Of a DNA stretch of 64,000 bases, positions 1 to 9,221 are shown one piece after another. Below the pieces are notes generated by a model that had not been told where the DNA came from, ran no database searches, and worked only from the letters and a program-made list of their open reading frames with translations. This DNA is from Lysinibacillus parviboronicapiens (GTDB lineage: Bacteria > Bacillota > Bacilli > Bacillales_A > Planococcaceae), in the NCBI RefSeq assembly GCF_003049575.1, contig NZ_PYWI01000014.1, positions 48,221 through 112,220 of the forward strand, read 5' to 3'. Every line of letters starts with the position of its first letter. Within the stretch, counting starts at the first letter, position 1. Made by a program: the position numbers and the translations under genes.

Positions 1-366
1 TCACTTAGCTCTTCCTACGTCCTCGTGACGATTAGTATTGTGTCTAATAATGCTGTGGTAACAGGACCAGAATTACTAGAGCAAATTATAATCGCCGCCA
101 TACTCGGCATTGTCATTGGCCTACTCTCCCTAATTTTTGAATTAGAGCGTTTATTATTTACTATTCAGCTTGCTCTGCACTTTCTTGCTGTAACACTTTG
201 CGTTTTCATAGCAGGCTATTTTGGCCGTTGGTTTGAACATTCGGGCATGTTCTATGTGTTTGTCTCTGAGGTAATCATTTACTCCATCGTCTGGTGCATT
301 TTATACGTGCTACAAATAAATGATATTGAAAAAATCAATCAAGAACTACAAAAGAGAAAGCAATAA
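1..366 (+). CDS. DUF3021 family membrane protein, 5' end cut by window
   Basis: The reading frame is open to the first base, so the true start lies outside the window; the GTG at 25 is only the first internal start codon. The visible part has three hydrophobic segments and a charged C-terminal tail ending in a QELQKRKQ-like stretch, the usual end of DUF3021 proteins, which are about 140 residues with four membrane helices. DUF3021 genes often sit directly downstream of a LytTR-type regulator, which would lie to the left. The biochemical role of the family is unknown. A hairpin terminator follows at 413. Confidence 0.6.
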   Translation, partial: SLSSSYVLVTISIVSNNAVVTGPELLEQIIIAAILGIVIGLLSLIFELERLLFTIQLALHFLAVTLCVFIAGYFGRWFEHSGMFYVFVSEVIIYSIVWCILYVLQINDIEKINQELQKRKQ

Positions 367-412
367 CAATATGGGCTTATTACAAAAAATCTGAATATAT
401 GCCATATATAAT

Positions 413-453
413 ACACATCGTTTATAGAAACGATGTGTTTATTATTGATTTTT
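413..453 (+). terminator. Rho-independent terminator after the DUF3021 gene
   Basis: An 11-bp perfect stem (ACACATCGTTT paired with AAACGATGTGT) with a 4-base loop is followed by a T-rich run. Confidence 0.8.
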
Positions 454-527
454 AACAAACAATTTGATAAATTATTTATAAATAAACAAACAATGTAAAT
501 AAAAGTTTGTTTTCAGGAGGTTCCACA

Positions 528-1283
528 ATGGATGTAAATCAATTATTTTGGCAAGCTTCAATTGATGATATTAAGCAAGGCTATACAGAAGAACGGACAC
601 ACTTCACTTGTTTGCTTTGTGGCGAGACAATCGAAAAAGGAATTATATATCCACACGAGGGTGTATTGTATGAGGCTGAAAAATTTATGCAGCTTCACAT
701 AACGGCAACACACCAATCCGTTTTTCATTACCTTAATGGATTAAATAAAAAAATGACAGGCTTAACGGATCATCAAAGTCATATTTTGCGCTTATTTTAT
801 GAGGGTAAAACCGATCAAGAGATCAAAGAAGAATTGGAAATAGGCAGTGCCACAACTATCCGTCACCATCGTTTTGCATTAAAAGAAAAAGAACGTCAGG
901 CAAAAACATTTCTTGCAATGATGGAGTTATTAAAAGAGCATGATGAAAAAGTCGATACTTTTGTGCCTATTCACAAAACGGCAACGATGGTAGATGATCG
1001 CTACAATATTACACTTACGGAAGAACAACAGTTACTTGAAAAATTCTTCCCGAGTGGTATCGGCAAAGAGCTTGTCCGCTTCCCAAAACGTGAAAAGCAT
1101 AAAATTGTTGTACTTCGAGCAATCACAAAGCTTCTGGATGACTCAAAACACTATACAGAAAAAGAATTAACTGCGGTTATTCAACCTATCTATGAGGACT
1201 ATGTGCAAATACGTCGCTATTTAATCGAGTATGGTTTTATGAATCGTAAAGATGATGGCAGTGCCTATTGGGTAAAAAAATAA
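528..1283 (+). CDS. DUF2087 domain HTH transcriptional regulator
   Basis: The protein is 251 residues. The ATG at 528 is chosen over an upstream TTG at 507 because AGGAGG lies 7 bases before it. The N-terminal part carries a Cys-x2-Cys pair (residues 28 and 31) and two His (57 and 62), resembling a small zinc-binding module. A LuxR-like helix-turn-helix region follows at about 80-125. The C-terminal 80 residues match DUF2087: FPKREKHKIVVLRAI, then YTEKEL, then RRYLIEYGFMNR and a final DGSAYW. Such proteins are thought to be DNA-binding regulators; the target is unknown. The gene is followed after 16 bases by a GIY-YIG-like gene, a pairing seen in other Bacillales, so the two are probably co-transcribed. 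Confidence 0.8.
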   Translation: MDVNQLFWQASIDDIKQGYTEERTHFTCLLCGETIEKGIIYPHEGVLYEAEKFMQLHITATHQSVFHYLNGLNKKMTGLTDHQSHILRLFYEGKTDQEIKEELEIGSATTIRHHRFALKEKERQAKTFLAMMELLKEHDEKVDTFVPIHKTATMVDDRYNITLTEEQQLLEKFFPSGIGKELVRFPKREKHKIVVLRAITKLLDDSKHYTEKELTAVIQPIYEDYVQIRRYLIEYGFMNRKDDGSAYWVKK

Positions 1284-1299
1284 GAAAGTAGGGTTTAAA

Positions 1300-1656
1300 G
1301 TGGATCATAAAAAAGAATTGAAAGAGTCCTATAAAGAAATTGAAATTGAAGCTGGTGTTTTCACGATGACCAATAAACAAAATGGTAAAGTGTTTGTCAG
1401 TAGCTTTAATAATTTAAAACGTTTAAATGGTTTCAAGTTTATGTTAAAAACAAATACACATAATAATAAAGCATTACAGGCTGACTACAATACATTCGGC
1501 ATGGAGGCATTCGATATCGAGGTTGTCGCGTATTTAAAGAAAAAACAAGAAGGCTATTTCGATGCCAAGAAAGAACTCGAAAAGCTTGAGCAAAAATGGC
1601 TCGACGAACTACAGCCCTTTGGCGAACAAGGTTATAATTCTCCCAAGAACAAGTAA
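1300..1656 (+). CDS. GIY-YIG nuclease family protein
   Basis: A 118-residue protein starting at GTG, with a purine-rich ribosome site (GAAAGTAGGG) upstream. The sequence NKQNGKVFV followed by NLKRLNGFKF and NKALQADYNTFG matches the small GIY-YIG-like proteins of Bacillus. The GIY part is degenerate (AGVFTM) and I cannot identify a full catalytic set, so nuclease activity is uncertain. The C-terminal third is a Lys/Glu-rich helix. It shares a transcript with the DUF2087 regulator and is closed by the terminator at 1695. Confidence 0.7.
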   Translation: MDHKKELKESYKEIEIEAGVFTMTNKQNGKVFVSSFNNLKRLNGFKFMLKTNTHNNKALQADYNTFGMEAFDIEVVAYLKKKQEGYFDAKKELEKLEQKWLDELQPFGEQGYNSPKNK

Positions 1657-1694
1657 TACTTGGAATTCCACAAAAAAGTTAGCAGACTGATGAC

Positions 1695-1740
1695 AAAAGG
1701 TATTCGCCATAATCACATTGCGAATACCTTTTGAATTTTT
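1695..1740 (+). terminator. Terminator of the DUF2087/GIY-YIG operon
   Basis: A 13-bp perfect stem (AAAAGGTATTCGC with its complement) around a 12-base loop is followed by GAATTTTT. Confidence 0.8.
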
Positions 1741-1788
1741 ATCAACAATACATTATCTCAATCATTTATAGATCTACACTAGTTAATC

Positions 1789-1933
1789 GGAGCACAGGTG
1801 GCGAGTGTAGCTGACGGCATTCGCCTTTCGCTACAGAGCAAAGCTTTCTGCGGGAAAAGCATGTGCTGAAGGCCCTGCCGAGGACACTGAAGCCATGCCC
1901 GCGAAAGACGTCCGCCGTAGCAGAAATCAACGG
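1789..1933 (+). repeat. Dispersed GC-rich repeat, copy 1
   Basis: A GC-rich block in AT-rich surroundings, containing GCGGGAAAAGCATGTGCTGAA, GCCCGCGAAAGACGTCCGCC and ending in AAATCAACGG. It is a degenerate copy of a Bacillales intergenic repeat whose usual form runs GGAGCGGAAGGCGGCGACTC...GCGGGAACAGCACG...AAATCAACGG. Related copies lie at 5149, 9039, 12317 and 23588. No protein is encoded. With the terminators either side it fills the gap 1657-2043. Confidence 0.65.
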
Positions 1934-1961
1934 GTTAATATAGATACTTCTCTTTTAAAAG

Positions 1962-2006
1962 AAAAAAAGACTGTCACCAAACTCAATTTTGAGTTTGTCC
2001 ACGGTC
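1962..2006 (-). terminator. Terminator of yjbR-like gene, linked to the repeat
   Basis: The hairpin GACTGTC...CAAACTCAA/TTGAGTTTG...GGTC is followed on the minus strand by seven T. A closely related hairpin lies in the same position next to repeat copy 2 (5327-5373). Confidence 0.75.
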
Positions 2007-2043
2007 TGAGTTAGAGCGATTATGCTGCGTTAAAATAATGTTT

Positions 2044-2403
2044 CTATTGTGCTGTTATTTGTTGTTGAACTTTTTTTGTCAACTTTGCGAAAACTAAATC
2101 ATAGGAGTGCTGAATGAGCTGTTCAACTACATCCATCGAGATATCTGAATTCATGTAAATAGAGTTCCAATGTGTTTTATTCATGTAATACCCTGGGATA
2201 ATATCTTCATATGTTTCTCTAAGGTCCTCAGCTCGATTAGGTTCACATTTCAAGGTAAGAACTGGCTTCCCAGTGGCATTTCCGCCAATCATGGCATACA
2301 GCTTATCGCCAATTTGATAACGCTCAGCTTCCCACTCTTCTTTATAATCATGTGTTGTGCCTGCAAGCTTCAAACAATAATCATGTATCTTGTCCTTGTC
2401 CAT
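2044..2403 (-). CDS. MmcQ/YjbR family DNA-binding-like protein
   Basis: A 119-residue protein of the usual MmcQ/YjbR length. It begins with IHDYCLKLAGTTHDYKEEW, the family's N-terminal signature, then YQIGDKLYAMIGG, LTLKCEPNRAEDLRE and MNKTHWNSIYM in the expected order. Members adopt a CyaY-like fold reported to bind DNA; a cellular role is not established. It is transcribed alone on the minus strand, with GGAGCGA upstream as ribosome site and the hairpin at 1962 as terminator. Confidence 0.85.
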   Translation of the reverse strand: MDKDKIHDYCLKLAGTTHDYKEEWEAERYQIGDKLYAMIGGNATGKPVLTLKCEPNRAEDLRETYEDIIPGYYMNKTHWNSIYMNSDISMDVVEQLIQHSYDLVFAKLTKKVQQQITAQ

Positions 2404-2433
2404 ATGATTCGCTCCATTTCAACATTATTAGTA

Positions 2434-2480
2434 TAAAAAAACACACGTTCGGTTATAAACATTATAACCAGTAACGTGTG
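2434..2480 (-). terminator. Terminator downstream of the first yitT gene
   Basis: The stem CACACGTT/AACGTGTG with an inner GGTTAT/ATAACC pairing is followed by a T run on the minus strand. Confidence 0.75.
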
Positions 2481-2589
2481 CCTAAGCAATTGTAATTGTG
2501 ACTCTTTGTAAGGAACGTTTGGAATCCCTGTCGTGACAAAACACAATCATAGTAGATTAATTTTTTACCAACAAAAACAAAACAATCCC

Positions 2590-3405
2590 TCACTTTAAGC
2601 TACGATCGAACATACCGATGACTTCGGTCGTTTGTAGAATATTGACAAACGCTTTTCCATCTGTTTCTTTAATCATACTTTTTACTTCTGCAAGCTGGTA
2701 GCGCGTAATGACGGTAATTAATACTTTGCGCCCCTCTCCAGAGTAAGCCCCTTTGGCATCAATAATTGTTACACCGCGAGGAAGCTTCGCTAAAAGCTGT
2801 TGCCTTACTTCTTCACCTTTACTAGTGATAATCATTAGCGTTAATTTAATATGACTTGTATGAATTGTGTCTACAACCTTCCCTGTGGCATAGATGGATA
2901 CAAGGGTTAGTAAAGCAGCGTCCCAGCTAAAGACAAATCCTGAGATGGCTACAACAACTGCATTCATTCCAGAAAGTAACACACCGAGCGGAAAATCCCG
3001 TTTGCGACTTAACAACATTGCTACAATATCAAAACCTCCAGAAGAACCTGAGGCACGAAAAATAATGCCAGAGCCAATACCTACAATGACACCGCCAAAT
3101 AAAGATGCCAGAATTGGCTCTTGTGTTGCTTTATAAATAGGGATAACATATAAGCTTACCGACAATACGACTACCGATAGAATGGTATATCCTATAAAGC
3201 GCTTCCCCAATTTCATAACACCTAAAATTAGCAATGGTAAATTTAATAAAAGGTTCAAAACCCCTGTATTTAAGGGTGTGACAATACCAAGCATGATGGC
3301 TATCCCACTTAATCCGCCACTCAAAATTTCATGGGGAATTAACAAAAAATTATAAGCAAAGCCTACTATTATGGATGCCAGCGTAATGATGACAATATTG
3401 CGCAT
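2590..3405 (-). CDS. YitT family membrane protein (DUF161 + DUF2179)
   Basis: A 271-residue protein with five hydrophobic segments in the first 170 residues, including ILSGGLSGIAIMLG and GSSGGFDIVAMLLSRK, both typical of the YitT/YqfU/YvjA family. The C-terminal cytosolic DUF2179 domain contains LPRGVTIIDAKGAYSG. The transported or sensed ligand is not known; the C-terminal domain resembles small-molecule-binding domains. GGGGGA precedes the ATG. A second YitT protein is encoded at 40867, so the window holds two paralogues. Confidence 0.9.
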   Translation of the reverse strand: MRNIVIITLASIIVGFAYNFLLIPHEILSGGLSGIAIMLGIVTPLNTGVLNLLLNLPLLILGVMKLGKRFIGYTILSVVVLSVSLYVIPIYKATQEPILASLFGGVIVGIGSGIIFRASGSSGGFDIVAMLLSRKRDFPLGVLLSGMNAVVVAISGFVFSWDAALLTLVSIYATGKVVDTIHTSHIKLTLMIITSKGEEVRQQLLAKLPRGVTIIDAKGAYSGEGRKVLITVITRYQLAEVKSMIKETDGKAFVNILQTTEVIGMFDRSLK

Positions 3406-3532
3406 AAATAATCCCCCACCATTCTATAACGAACAAGTTTTGATTCATCTTTCCCTTAGAATACCCAACTTATTCGCCTGAAAAACCTACATCCATCGTT
3501 TTCGTGGCATCTAGTGCCCTTATCTAGAATCC

Positions 3533-4849
3533 CTATTTCTTTTGTTCTTCCTTAATCGGCGCTTCCTTTTTTTGTCCCTCTTTTTCAGCTACCTTATAAA
3601 TACGTTCCAGCATAGGCGGATGAGTATAGCGGAACCATTTTACGAGCAGCTGTGGATTAACTTCACTTAAGCCAGACTTTGTTAACTTTTGAAATGCGGT
3701 CACCGCGGACGCCTGATCGCCCATTAAGGAAATAGCATACTGATCTGCTCTTGTTTCCTGATATCTTGAAATATAGTTAGAGAGTGGACTCGATGCAAAC
3801 AAAAGAATAGAGGTAATGAGTAAAAACAATGGTAATGAATGAATGTCGCTAATTTTATTAATTTTTAATATGTGTCCATAACGTGTAATCAGCCATTTCA
3901 TACATTTCGATGTCAGCCACAGTCCTATTAATGTCAATAAAAGATAACCAGCGATACCAAAATAAATATGCTTCTCTACGTAATGGCCCATCTCATGTGC
4001 CATGATGAACAAAATTTCATTGTCCGACAGTCGGTTTAAGGTCGTATCCCATAAGACAATTCTCGAATTGCTACCTACACCCGTCACATATGCGTTTAAA
4101 GCATTAGTCTTTTCCGCCATATTGACTTCATATACATGCTCCGCCGGTATTTGGGCTTGTTCAGCAAGCGTTAAGATTTTTGTCTCTAGCTCTTTATTTT
4201 TCAGCGGATAAAAATCATTGTATAACGGATCAATGACAACCGGTTGGATAAACATGACAAAAATCGTAAAGGGGATGGTTAAAAGCCATGCAAACAACCA
4301 CCATCTCTTAGTACTCTTCCTGATGAGCCAATACAGTACAGATACAATGAGGAAAGTCATGCCAAAATTCACCCAAAAATCAATGACACCGTCTCGCATC
4401 CACGAAGAAAAACCTTGTGTACTTATGCCATAGCTTTTACTTAGATAAAAACGATAATATTCGATTGGGTATAATACTACATACAGCACAATCGATAATA
4501 AAAACAAATAAGCGGCATTTTGCACAAGTTTCCATTTAGTTTGTGCCGTTGAAACCTTTTCAAAATAGCGTGATAATCCCATCAGCAATATAACTAGGTA
4601 GACAAGCCATTCAAAAGGTGTAGCCACAAAAAATAGGAAATTTCGTATTTTTGAATATTCACCACTTAAGTATAGTTCTCGTTCAGACATAAACATCGCT
4701 GGGTCCGCAACTGTTCCTTTTAATGCTTGTGGTATTGTGCCACCACCACCATGAAAAATATACCAATACATGCAAAGAACATACACTCCAAATAATAATA
4801 GCGCGACAATTCCCATTTTTTTCGCTATGTCATTTCCTCCTTGCTCCAT
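3533..4849 (-). CDS. M48 family zinc metalloprotease (YhfN/Ste24-like)
   Basis: A 438-residue multi-pass membrane protease. The zinc motif HEMGH is at residues 285-289 and the third ligand motif ETRAD at 365-369, with hydrophobic segments on both sides, as in Ste24/CAAX-type M48A proteins and B. subtilis YhfN. The C-terminus is a Lys/Glu-rich tail. The start is uncertain: the ATG at 4849 has no visible ribosome site, while an AAGGAGG sits inside the frame at 4842-4836 with an in-frame ATA codon at 4828 seven bases later and the next ATG 19 bases away. Translation may begin at that ATA. Membrane protein processing is the likely role by family. Confidence 0.88.
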   Translation of the reverse strand: MEQGGNDIAKKMGIVALLLFGVYVLCMYWYIFHGGGGTIPQALKGTVADPAMFMSERELYLSGEYSKIRNFLFFVATPFEWLVYLVILLMGLSRYFEKVSTAQTKWKLVQNAAYLFLLSIVLYVVLYPIEYYRFYLSKSYGISTQGFSSWMRDGVIDFWVNFGMTFLIVSVLYWLIRKSTKRWWLFAWLLTIPFTIFVMFIQPVVIDPLYNDFYPLKNKELETKILTLAEQAQIPAEHVYEVNMAEKTNALNAYVTGVGSNSRIVLWDTTLNRLSDNEILFIMAHEMGHYVEKHIYFGIAGYLLLTLIGLWLTSKCMKWLITRYGHILKINKISDIHSLPLFLLITSILLFASSPLSNYISRYQETRADQYAISLMGDQASAVTAFQKLTKSGLSEVNPQLLVKWFRYTHPPMLERIYKVAEKEGQKKEAPIKEEQKK

Positions 4850-5148
4850 GCTAAGTTCGTCCTATAGTAAGTGTAAGCTAAATCAAAAAAGTTAGAACAA
4901 ATTTTTCGGTGTTTTTATTTCATCTCATAACCATGCCACAATTTTATTACTAGCAATGTTTCTCTTTACGACATCACATCTATTATGCTCAAGTAATAGT
5001 TTTACATAAATAGCTTCTGGCAGATTGGAAATAATAGACCACGGTTTATAATCTATTTTTAAGTGCTAAAAAATATGTTCAATGATAGCAGTCTCTTACT
5101 GAGACCTAAAACCAACGGCATCGAATGGTTATCCCTCAAGAATTTTTG

Positions 5149-5308
5149 CAGGTTAGGAGCACAATAGGCGATACAAGCTGAGTGGCGTAAAAGGCGCGGC
5201 GCGTTTGCAGGAACAGCACGTGTGGAAAATCCAAGTTGTGGTGACCCACCGCAAAATTAGTTAACGCTGTGCCGGCCAAAAGGGAGCGCCTACAACGAAA
5301 ATCAACGG
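5149..5308 (+). repeat. Dispersed GC-rich repeat, copy 2
   Basis: It begins GCAGGTTAGGAGCACAATAG, contains GCAGGAACAGCACG and ends AAAATCAACGG. It is most like copy 5 near 23700, which shares the opening phrase, and like copy 1 it is followed by a GACTGT hairpin. The rest of the 4850-5452 gap shows nothing recognisable. Confidence 0.65.
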
Positions 5309-5326
5309 TTACTTGCTATTTATGCT

Positions 5327-5373
5327 AAAAAAAGACTGTAGGCAAACTCAAATTTCTTTGAGTGTCTACAGTC
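5327..5373 (-). terminator. Terminator of the ABC/MBL/CYTH-like operon
   Basis: GACTGTAGGCAAACTCAAA pairs with TTTGAGTGTCTACAGTC and is followed on the minus strand by seven T. It is nearly the same hairpin as at 1962-2006. Confidence 0.8.
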
Positions 5374-5452
5374 AGGGAAGCTTTTATAATGCATAAAAAA
5401 TCATTTTGTTAAAGCGCATTTACAGACGCCCATTGAGAAGGGTTTCCTTGTA

Positions 5453-6262
5453 TTACTTGTCCATAACAAAGGCCGTTTTGCCACGTTGATCTGTACTTAA
5501 ATAGCCAGCCGTTAGTAAATGATCTTGCCATTGTTGTTCAATGCTAGCCGCTTTGGCAGCATCGCTTTCTTTCGTTGAAAGTTCTACCATGATTTCTCCT
5601 TGATAGTTCCAAACTTCAATATCTGCTTCATAACCAGCATAGCTCCCTTTATACGTTGTCGCCGTAGCAGGGCCGTAAACGACAGCCTGTGCTAATGTGT
5701 CGTTATACCATGCTGCCGAATCCCAATTTAAAATTTTCTTCGGAACGTTGTCTAAAATTAATTTCTTTGCAGCACTCGTATCTACTGTATCGTAGGAAAC
5801 TTTAGATGTTGCCTTTAATGACTCTTTTCGACTGATTGTGAACGTACGATTACCGCCCTTAATGTCCAACTCAAATTTATAATTGGATTCAGAGCCAGTG
5901 AAACCATGACTCTCTGTGATAGCTAGTGCCTCTTCAAGCGGTGTATTTAGAAATCTTTTTTTATACGTAATATCGATTTTATTGCTACCTTTATAGACAC
6001 GTAAGCGGTTGTTATAGTCTGCAGTTTGAAAGTTCTTACTTGGTGTATCGAAGTAATAAATTTTCACTTCATCTTTTTTAGTAGCACTGAAAGTACTTAA
6101 GATGTTAGCTTCATTGAATAACTCCGATTTAATATTATATTTAATCTCATGACCAGGTTCGATTGCTGCTTTCGCCTGTGTGACACCCATTACGCCAATA
6201 CAAAGTAATACAACACCCATTAGAGTTAGTTGCAGTGCCATTTTCTTAACATGGTTCATCAT
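5453..6262 (-). CDS. Secreted protein with CYTH-like features
   Basis: Start taken at 6262, where a GAGG lies 9 bases upstream; the open frame reaches 6277. A signal peptide (Lys-rich start, hydrophobic core, VTQAKA cleavage region) precedes the mature protein. The mature part begins with an EIKYNIK motif, then YYFDTP, RLRVYKG and DITYKKRF, and later EADIEVWNYQGEIMVELS, an order that resembles CYTH/triphosphate-tunnel proteins, which bind phosphorylated substrates. This is a pattern match by eye, not a proven homology. The start overlaps the end of the MBL gene by 17 bases, so translation is probably coupled. An extracytoplasmic role alongside the ABC importer is an inference from the operon. 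Confidence 0.55.
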   Translation of the reverse strand: MMNHVKKMALQLTLMGVVLLCIGVMGVTQAKAAIEPGHEIKYNIKSELFNEANILSTFSATKKDEVKIYYFDTPSKNFQTADYNNRLRVYKGSNKIDITYKKRFLNTPLEEALAITESHGFTGSESNYKFELDIKGGNRTFTISRKESLKATSKVSYDTVDTSAAKKLILDNVPKKILNWDSAAWYNDTLAQAVVYGPATATTYKGSYAGYEADIEVWNYQGEIMVELSTKESDAAKAASIEQQWQDHLLTAGYLSTDQRGKTAFVMDK

Positions 6263-7364
6263 ATATGTCATCCTCATTTCCTATAATTTTTAAAAGTGTT
6301 GTTTCTTTAGTTGTTAACTGACTGTGAAAATAGATGATTTTTTGAGCGTTTATTTTTTTGGATAGCTCTATGATGTCATGATAATCAGGGTGTGTTTTGT
6401 AAAAAAATTGCTTCGCTCGATTTTGCACTACATGTTTCAAGTTGCTGCCATTCTTACAGTACCCAGTAAAAATAACAATGGCTGTCGGAAATTCGGACAA
6501 CAGCTTCGAAATTGTCGATTCGTCACGCTCTGGGACAAAATAGATTGCGTTATCCCCCTCTGTCTTATCCTGCAAGTGGTTGCTTTTTAATGCTGTTAAC
6601 ACTGTGTTAAACGTTGAAGACATTAGATTTTCTGGCGCCTCGACATAATCTTCAAAAAAGGCCAACAATTCATTGTCTACAATTAGTTCTCTTGCCGTAT
6701 GCTGAAAAAGGTAAGTCGCAATATCAGCGGTTTTTCCCGAAAAAGAAGATGGAAAAATAATCGGGCAATTTTGCTTGGCATTGATAAATTTCGTGATTTG
6801 CTACAACACTTCTACATTTTTGATGCGCTTCTCAATATGGCCGCTATCAATAAATGCTAAATCATACCCCCTATCATCCTCTGTCGGGAGAGTAGCCTTT
6901 AATAGATAGGAATCTACAACATAATCTCCCGAGAAAAATATCACCTCCTCTAAAAATCGAATTTTGTACCACACACTGCCAATTACATGGCCACTAAAGC
7001 CCCATTGAAAGGACAGATTATCGCTAATAGTTAACCAGTTGCCCATCGACTCTGGCTGAAATATTGTTATATTTTCATAAGTGTGCTTGAGTTGTTGCGC
7101 TGTCATCTTACTCATAAATAGCTGCCCGTTGTAGCCCCACTGCTCAAGTAAAGGGAGAGCACCCACATGGTCAATATGCGAATGAGAAATAAAGACAGCA
7201 TCTAGCTTGGCCACATGGGCTTCGGTTAAATCTGGGGACGTTTTCTCATGATTATTCATCACGCCACAATCCAGAAGAATGGCCCGCCCTTCAGTTTCGA
7301 CATAAAAACAATTACGACCATACTCACCAACTCCCCCTAAAATTTCCACATTAAGCACTTGCAT
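6246..7364 (-). pseudogene. MBL-fold (beta-CASP-like) hydrolase interrupted by an in-frame TAG
   Basis: Reading from the ATG at 7364 gives GGVGEYGRNCF, the metal motif HSHIDH (residues 61-66), GH at 125-126 and FFSGDY (Asp147), typical of MBL-fold RNase/nuclease-like hydrolases. Codon 188 (6803-6801) is TAG. The same frame then runs without another stop to 6246 and gives a plausible C-terminal domain with PERDES, FTGYC and KIIYFHS stretches. Together they make about 372 residues. One C-to-T change (CAG to TAG) would explain it. Either the gene is newly inactivated, it yields two polypeptides, or the base is a sequencing error. It overlaps the upstream permease by 14 bases and is preceded by GGGGAGG. 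Confidence 0.8.
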
Positions 7365-9012
7365 GTCCTCCCCGTTTTTGAAGCCAATCTAATACGAACA
7401 TGAAAATAACTGTCATAGCGACTGTAATAACCGCAACAGCCATCCCTACGCCAACGTTTCCTTGCTCAAATTGGCTGTAGATAAATGTTGCACCCGTCTC
7501 AACTGATGGTGGCAAAATAAGCAATCCTGCTACGAGCTCACGCATCGAAATAATAAATGTCATCATCATGCCAGCGAGGATTCCTTGCATTAATAGTGGA
7601 ATAAAAATAGAGCGGTACATGTCCCAACTACTACGGCCAAAAATAGCGGCTGATTGAAAAATCGATTGATCCAATTGTGATAAAGATGATTTGGTATACT
7701 GCACAGAATAGGGTAAGAACAGCACACAATAAGTCACAACTACCATTGCCTTCGTGTTATAAATAGTCGCTGGCAACCAAGGTGCATTCCAGAACATGAT
7801 TAAACCGACGACAAAAACAATTCCTGGAATAATATTCGGCATGAGACTAAAGAAATCTAACACTTGTTGCTTTTTGCGTTCGCCTTTTTTAATATACAGT
7901 GCAATAAATAATCCTATAATCGCTGTTACGACAGCTGTAATTATCGAGAAAACTATACTATTTAGAAATGCTGATAAACCAGCGCTTCCACTTGTAAATA
8001 CAGCCTGATAAGATGCTAAACTGAAATTACCAGCACTCAAACCATTTCCTCGTACTTTTTGCAACGATGTGACAATAATTGAAAAGTACGGAATAGCTAT
8101 CGAAAACAGTAACACCATTCCTACAAATAACCAGGAGCCGAGCTTGATATACCATGTATCTTTAATCTCCCGAACAGCAGGGGTTTTACCAGAAAGCACA
8201 CTGTATGTATATTTACGCCCGATGAAATTTTGGAAATACCAGATGACTAGACACACGGAGAGTAAAAACAATGAAAGGGATGTCGCCATACTAATATCTA
8301 CCGGCCATCTTGCAAGATAAGAGTGAATTTCTGTCGTAAAAACTTGAAAACCAATGCGACTTCCAAAGGTTGCAGGGGTCCCAAATTCTGCTAATGTTTT
8401 GATAAAAATCAGCAATATACCTAGAACATAACTTGAAACCAATAAAGGCAAAACAACTTTTGTCCAATTGCGCCAAGAGCTACGTCCAAAAATGAGTGCA
8501 GCATCTAAAAATGACCCATTGATTCTTAATAATGTATTTTTCAACATTAAATATAGAAATGGAAACAAATGTAGACTCATAATCATGACCATTCCAAATA
8601 AGGAGAAAAAGGTATTCGACATCCATGATGCACTCGGAATTAACTGCTGTAAAAAGCCATTATTCTGCATAAACAGTATCCATCCCATCGAGCCAATATA
8701 AGGTGGTGTCATAAAAGGTATGGTGAGGATAATATCTAACCAATCAAATTTATGTAAACTGGTTTTTGTGCGAATCAATGCCATGGGCAAGGCTAATATC
8801 GTTGTGCCCAAAATAACTAATAAACCTAATAATAAGGAGTTGCCCAGTGTTTGCCACAGTCTATCATTAGCAAACATTCTATTCATCTGCGAAACATCTA
8901 AATGCCCATCATTGAAAAAAGTATAATAGACAATAGCTATTAATGGCGCGATAGCAAACGTTGCGACAATCGTCAGTAATAATCCAAAAGTGCGTCTGCC
9001 TTCCATTATCAT
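7351..9012 (-). CDS. ABC importer permease, two fused permease domains (iron/phosphonate type)
   Basis: About 553 residues with some 12 membrane segments, arranged as two consecutive binding-protein-dependent permease domains. Each has an EAA-like loop (AALIFGRSSWRNWTKVVLP near residue 180 and AAIFGRSSWDMYRSIFIP in the second half). This fused layout is typical of FbpB/SfuB ferric-iron permeases and related phosphonate permeases. The ATG at 9012 is preceded by AAGGAAGG; the open frame extends to 9096 but that part is repeat-derived. It works with the ATPase and the lipoprotein upstream. The substrate cannot be fixed from sequence alone. Confidence 0.85.
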   Translation of the reverse strand: MIMEGRRTFGLLLTIVATFAIAPLIAIVYYTFFNDGHLDVSQMNRMFANDRLWQTLGNSLLLGLLVILGTTILALPMALIRTKTSLHKFDWLDIILTIPFMTPPYIGSMGWILFMQNNGFLQQLIPSASWMSNTFFSLFGMVMIMSLHLFPFLYLMLKNTLLRINGSFLDAALIFGRSSWRNWTKVVLPLLVSSYVLGILLIFIKTLAEFGTPATFGSRIGFQVFTTEIHSYLARWPVDISMATSLSLFLLSVCLVIWYFQNFIGRKYTYSVLSGKTPAVREIKDTWYIKLGSWLFVGMVLLFSIAIPYFSIIVTSLQKVRGNGLSAGNFSLASYQAVFTSGSAGLSAFLNSIVFSIITAVVTAIIGLFIALYIKKGERKKQQVLDFFSLMPNIIPGIVFVVGLIMFWNAPWLPATIYNTKAMVVVTYCVLFLPYSVQYTKSSLSQLDQSIFQSAAIFGRSSWDMYRSIFIPLLMQGILAGMMMTFIISMRELVAGLLILPPSVETGATFIYSQFEQGNVGVGMAVAVITVAMTVIFMFVLDWLQKRGGHASA

Positions 9013-9038
9013 TGTTACTTCATTCCTTCCTACGTAAA

Positions 9039-9147
9039 CATGGGTGGAGCTTAGCCTACAGAAGTAGGCTTGATGTGCGGGACAACAAGCAGGCAAGATC
9101 CCACAGATGTGGTTGTATCGTGCAGGCTCGCCATGCCCCGCTGAAAA
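9039..9147. repeat. Dispersed GC-rich repeat, copy 3, inside the ABC operon
   Basis: The segment includes TGTGCGGGACAACAAGCAGG and CATGCCCCGCTGAAA, matching the central part of the repeat family. It sits between the binding-protein gene and the permease gene, so it is probably transcribed and could form a stem that lowers permease expression relative to the binding protein. Confidence 0.5.
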
Positions 9148-9221
9148 TGAATATTTTTTCTATAGAAATTTTTAAGGCCTACTCGAAAGCACTGAGAATT
9201 TTAAACTTTTACATTTGCCGC

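Noticed and set aside
7351..9096. Longer start of the fused permease at 9096
   Set aside because: The extra 28 residues are Cys/His-rich repeat translation; the ATG at 9012 has a ribosome site.
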